Shown one piece after another: positions 62,020 to 64,000 of a stretch of DNA of 64,000 nucleotides. Source of the stretch: Oceanicola sp. 502str15 (lineage in GTDB: Bacteria > Pseudomonadota > Alphaproteobacteria > Rhodobacterales > Rhodobacteraceae); NCBI RefSeq assembly GCF_024105635.1, contig NZ_WYDQ01000001.1, positions 2,604,001 through 2,668,000 on the forward strand. Reading direction: 5' to 3'. Below the pieces are notes generated by a model. It saw only the letters and a list, made by a program, of their open reading frames with translations. It ran no database searches and was not told the DNA's origin. The number at the start of each line of letters is the position of its first letter. The first letter of the stretch is position 1. Made by a program: the position numbers and the translations under genes.

Positions 62020-62922
62020 CTAGGCCTCCGCCCCCCGTTTGGAAAGCGCCTCTGCCAGAAAGTCCCAGACCACGCGGATGCGGCGCGAGCTGTGCAGCTC
62101 GCCATGGGCCACCAGCCAGACCGGCACGGTCATGAAGGTGTATTCGGGCAGCACCGGCTCGATCCCCTCGCCCGGCGGCACATCCTCCTTGGCCATGATC
62201 CCGACCCCCATGCCGTGGCGCATCAGCTCCCAGTAGGCCAGGCCGTTGTCGGCCACCACGCGCACCCGCTCGCGCGGGATCTCGATGCCCTTCGCGGCGA
62301 GATACTCCAGCATGGTCTCGGCGCTGGCATGGCCGACCCAATCGTGGCGCGCGAGGTCTGCCAGCGTTTCGGGGCGGCCCATCCGCTCGAGGTAGGCGCT
62401 CGCGGCATAGAACTTCGCCCGCTGCTCCGAGACCCGGCGGGCGATCAGCTCGGGCTCGGTGGGGCGCACGTGGCGCAGGGCGATGTCGGCCTCGCGGTTG
62501 GTGAGGTCCGAGAGGGTGTTGGCGCTGAGCAGGGTGATCTCCAGTTCAGGGACGCTGCGGGCGAGGCGGGCGATGATCGGCGGCAGCACCCGCGCCGCCA
62601 TCATGTCGGAGGCCGAGATCGTCACCCGCCCCTTCAGCCCCTGCGCCTGCCCCGCCGCCACCATGGCGACATGGCCCGCGTTCTCCTCCATCGCCTTGAG
62701 GTGGGGGAGCAGCTCGCGCCCCGCATCGGTCAGCCGCAGGCTGCGCCCGGCGCGCTCGAAGAGGGTGATGCCAAGCGCCTCCTCCAGCGCCGAAACCTGC
62801 CGCCCCAGCGTGGGCTGGGTCTGGCCCAGCCTGCGGGCGGCGGCAGAGAGCGAGCCCTCCTCGGCGGTGGCAAGGAAGGCGCGGGCCTGGTTCCAGTCAA
62901 AAGAGGTTGCGGGTGGCTTCAT
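62020..62922 (-). CDS. LysR-family transcriptional regulator
   Basis: The 300-residue protein has the LysR winged helix (FDWNQARAFLATAEEGSLSAAARRLGQTQPTLGRQVSALEEALG in two blocks) and a type 2 periplasmic-fold ligand domain. It diverges from the methyltransferase at 63021, the usual arrangement for LysR targets. The start is taken at MKPPATS; a further ATG lies 12 bases upstream. It ends nine bases before the NYN start. Confidence 0.92.
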   Translation of the reverse strand: MKPPATSFDWNQARAFLATAEEGSLSAAARRLGQTQPTLGRQVSALEEALGITLFERAGRSLRLTDAGRELLPHLKAMEENAGHVAMVAAGQAQGLKGRVTISASDMMAARVLPPIIARLARSVPELEITLLSANTLSDLTNREADIALRHVRPTEPELIARRVSEQRAKFYAASAYLERMGRPETLADLARHDWVGHASAETMLEYLAAKGIEIPRERVRVVADNGLAYWELMRHGMGVGIMAKEDVPPGEGIEPVLPEYTFMTVPVWLVAHGELHSSRRIRVVWDFLAEALSKRGAEA

Positions 62923-63020
62923 GCATTTATGCATAGATGAAAGACGAAAAATGGCAATTCTTATGCGGTTTCCGTTTGGCTAAACCCTCCGCCAAGAGAT
63001 GCACGCAACCGGAGACAGAC

Positions 63021-63632
63021 ATGACCGACGCAAAATTCTGGAACAGGGTCGCCCCGCGCTACGCCGCCCGGCCCATCGCGGACGAACCCGCCTATGCCAC
63101 CACGCTGGAGCGCACCGCCAGCTACCTCGCCGCCGATGCCTCGGTGCTCGAGGCGGGCGCGGGCACCGGCACCACCGCCCGCCGCCTGTCGCCCCATGTC
63201 GGGCGGGTGCTGGCCACCGACATCGCCAGCGCCCTGCTCGACGTGGCCCGCAGCCGGATCGAGGCGGACGGGATCACCAACATCACGCTGGAAGAACGCG
63301 GCGTCGGGGATCTGCCCGAAGGGCCGTTCGATGCCGCCATTGCTTTCAACCTGCTGCACCTCGTGCCCGACCCCGCCGCCGCGCTTGCCGCCATGGCGGC
63401 CCGCGTCCGGCCGGGCGGCTACGTGATCACCAAGACCACGGCGCTCGCCGGGGCGTGGTATTTCCGCCCGATCATCGGGGTGATGCGGCTGTTCGGAAAG
63501 GCGCCCCGGGTGCGGTTCTTCTCGGTCGCGGAGCTTGACGCGCTGCACGAGGCCGCCGGGCTCACCATCGTGGAAACCGGCAACTACCCGGCCAAGCCGC
63601 CGGCCCGCTTCATCGTGGCGCAGAAGGCTTAA
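63021..63632 (+). CDS. Class I SAM-dependent methyltransferase
   Basis: The 203-residue protein has the SAM motif VLEAGAGTGTTARRL, the acidic loop ATDIA and the post-motif DAAIAFNLLHLV. The substrate is unknown. It diverges from the LysR gene and may be its target. A CCGGAGACAGAC site lies before the ATG. Its stop overlaps the convergent gene by four bases. Confidence 0.88.
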   Translation: MTDAKFWNRVAPRYAARPIADEPAYATTLERTASYLAADASVLEAGAGTGTTARRLSPHVGRVLATDIASALLDVARSRIEADGITNITLEERGVGDLPEGPFDAAIAFNLLHLVPDPAAALAAMAARVRPGGYVITKTTALAGAWYFRPIIGVMRLFGKAPRVRFFSVAELDALHEAAGLTIVETGNYPAKPPARFIVAQKA

Positions 63633-63958
63633 TCCTCGCCGGCCAGCTCATCGAGCAGGCGCGTTACCAGCAATGCGCCACCGGCGATTACCAGCGAGCG
63701 GCCCAGCGACACCGAGATGTTGCTGGGCGCAACCTTGTGCACCCCGTCCCGCGAGCGGCGCGCCATCCGCTTGAACAGGCTGCGGCTCGGATTGCCCGCC
63801 AGAGGCGTCGGATCGGGAATTTCCAGCGCCCGGGGCTTTGCCCGCCACAGCAGCGCCCCGGCGGCGACGAGGCCGCAGGCAACGGCCACGGGCAGCAGGC
63901 GGTTCCGGGTGTCTTCGGCGGGCAGGAGGTCTTTTGGAATGGCGGGCTTCATGTTCAT
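63629..63958 (-). CDS. Small membrane-anchored protein, unknown function
   Basis: The 109-residue protein has one hydrophobic segment near residues 21-40 and a second Val/Ile/Gly-rich one near 85-100, with a basic middle (KRMARRSRDGVHK). I recognise no family. A GGAGA site lies before the ATG at 63958. The right window edge cuts its upstream region. Confidence 0.6.
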   Translation of the reverse strand: MNMKPAIPKDLLPAEDTRNRLLPVAVACGLVAAGALLWRAKPRALEIPDPTPLAGNPSRSLFKRMARRSRDGVHKVAPSNISVSLGRSLVIAGGALLVTRLLDELAGED

Positions 63959-64000
63959 CGGCTGGGTCTCCTTTGGGAAAGAACCGCGCCGCGCCCGCGC

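Overview
The window is high-G+C chromosomal DNA (roughly two thirds G+C) from an alphaproteobacterium, most likely a marine Rhodobacteraceae (Roseobacter-group) member. Supporting signs are the slt-dapA-smpB gene order, a fused allantoinase/OHCU decarboxylase, a DmdC-type acyl-CoA dehydrogenase, a Hint-domain protein, a CtrA-type site (TTAA-N7-TTAA) and many short extragenic palindromes. There is no rRNA, phage, integrase, insertion sequence or CRISPR array. I call 67 protein genes and one tRNA; most are housekeeping or catabolic genes.

Layout. 1-4.3 kb: oligopeptide-type ABC ATPase, purine catabolism fusion gene, tRNA-Ala. 4.3-9 kb: gcvTHP glycine cleavage operon behind a tandem glycine riboswitch. 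9-17.4 kb: gltX, a SoxR regulator divergent from a VOC protein with a MerR-type operator between them, a MaoC hydratase, a lipoprotein behind the CtrA-type site, and the tightly packed ribF-ycgN-ltaE run. 17.5-22.7 kb: secreted MORN-repeat protein, nadE with two decayed downstream copies of its own 3' end, SseB-like and UDG genes. 22.7-25.6 kb: arsR-arsP and nhaA, the latter behind a leader that looks like a riboswitch. 25.7-28.6 kb: kpsT/kpsE-type capsule export genes. 28.6-34.5 kb: slt, dapA, trmO, smpB, lysE-type exporter, sseA. 34.5-38.5 kb: aminotransferase, P450 divergent from a GntR regulator with shared palindromic operators, secreted cupredoxin-like protein. 38.5-46.6 kb: SRAP, DUF1992, GFA, 5'-nucleotidase, DUF952-pyrD-arsC, MATE exporter, two thioesterases. 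46.6-55.7 kb: two MerR paralogues and a fatty acid beta-oxidation operon (acyl-CoA dehydrogenase, thiolase, FadB/FadJ type) with five accessory genes. 55.9-64 kb: unknown secreted protein, Hint protein, sulfotransferase, acyl-CoA synthetase, a low-G+C foreign-looking small gene, NYN/LOTUS protein, LysR, methyltransferase.

The most unusual observation is a pair of structured elements of about 162 nt, 51 kb apart (10082-10243 and 61090-61253). The paired arms differ almost completely in sequence between the copies yet keep base pairing. Unpaired blocks (TGGCACTTTAT, GCCGTGGTAGCTCA, GGGGG, TTGATTCCG) are identical. In both copies the right arm can pair either with the left arm or with a downstream tail, so two folds exclude each other. 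I do not recognise this as a known RNA or mobile-element family. Other points of interest are the nhaA leader, three 11-bp phased iterons beside the tRNA gene, and the decayed nadE tail repeats.
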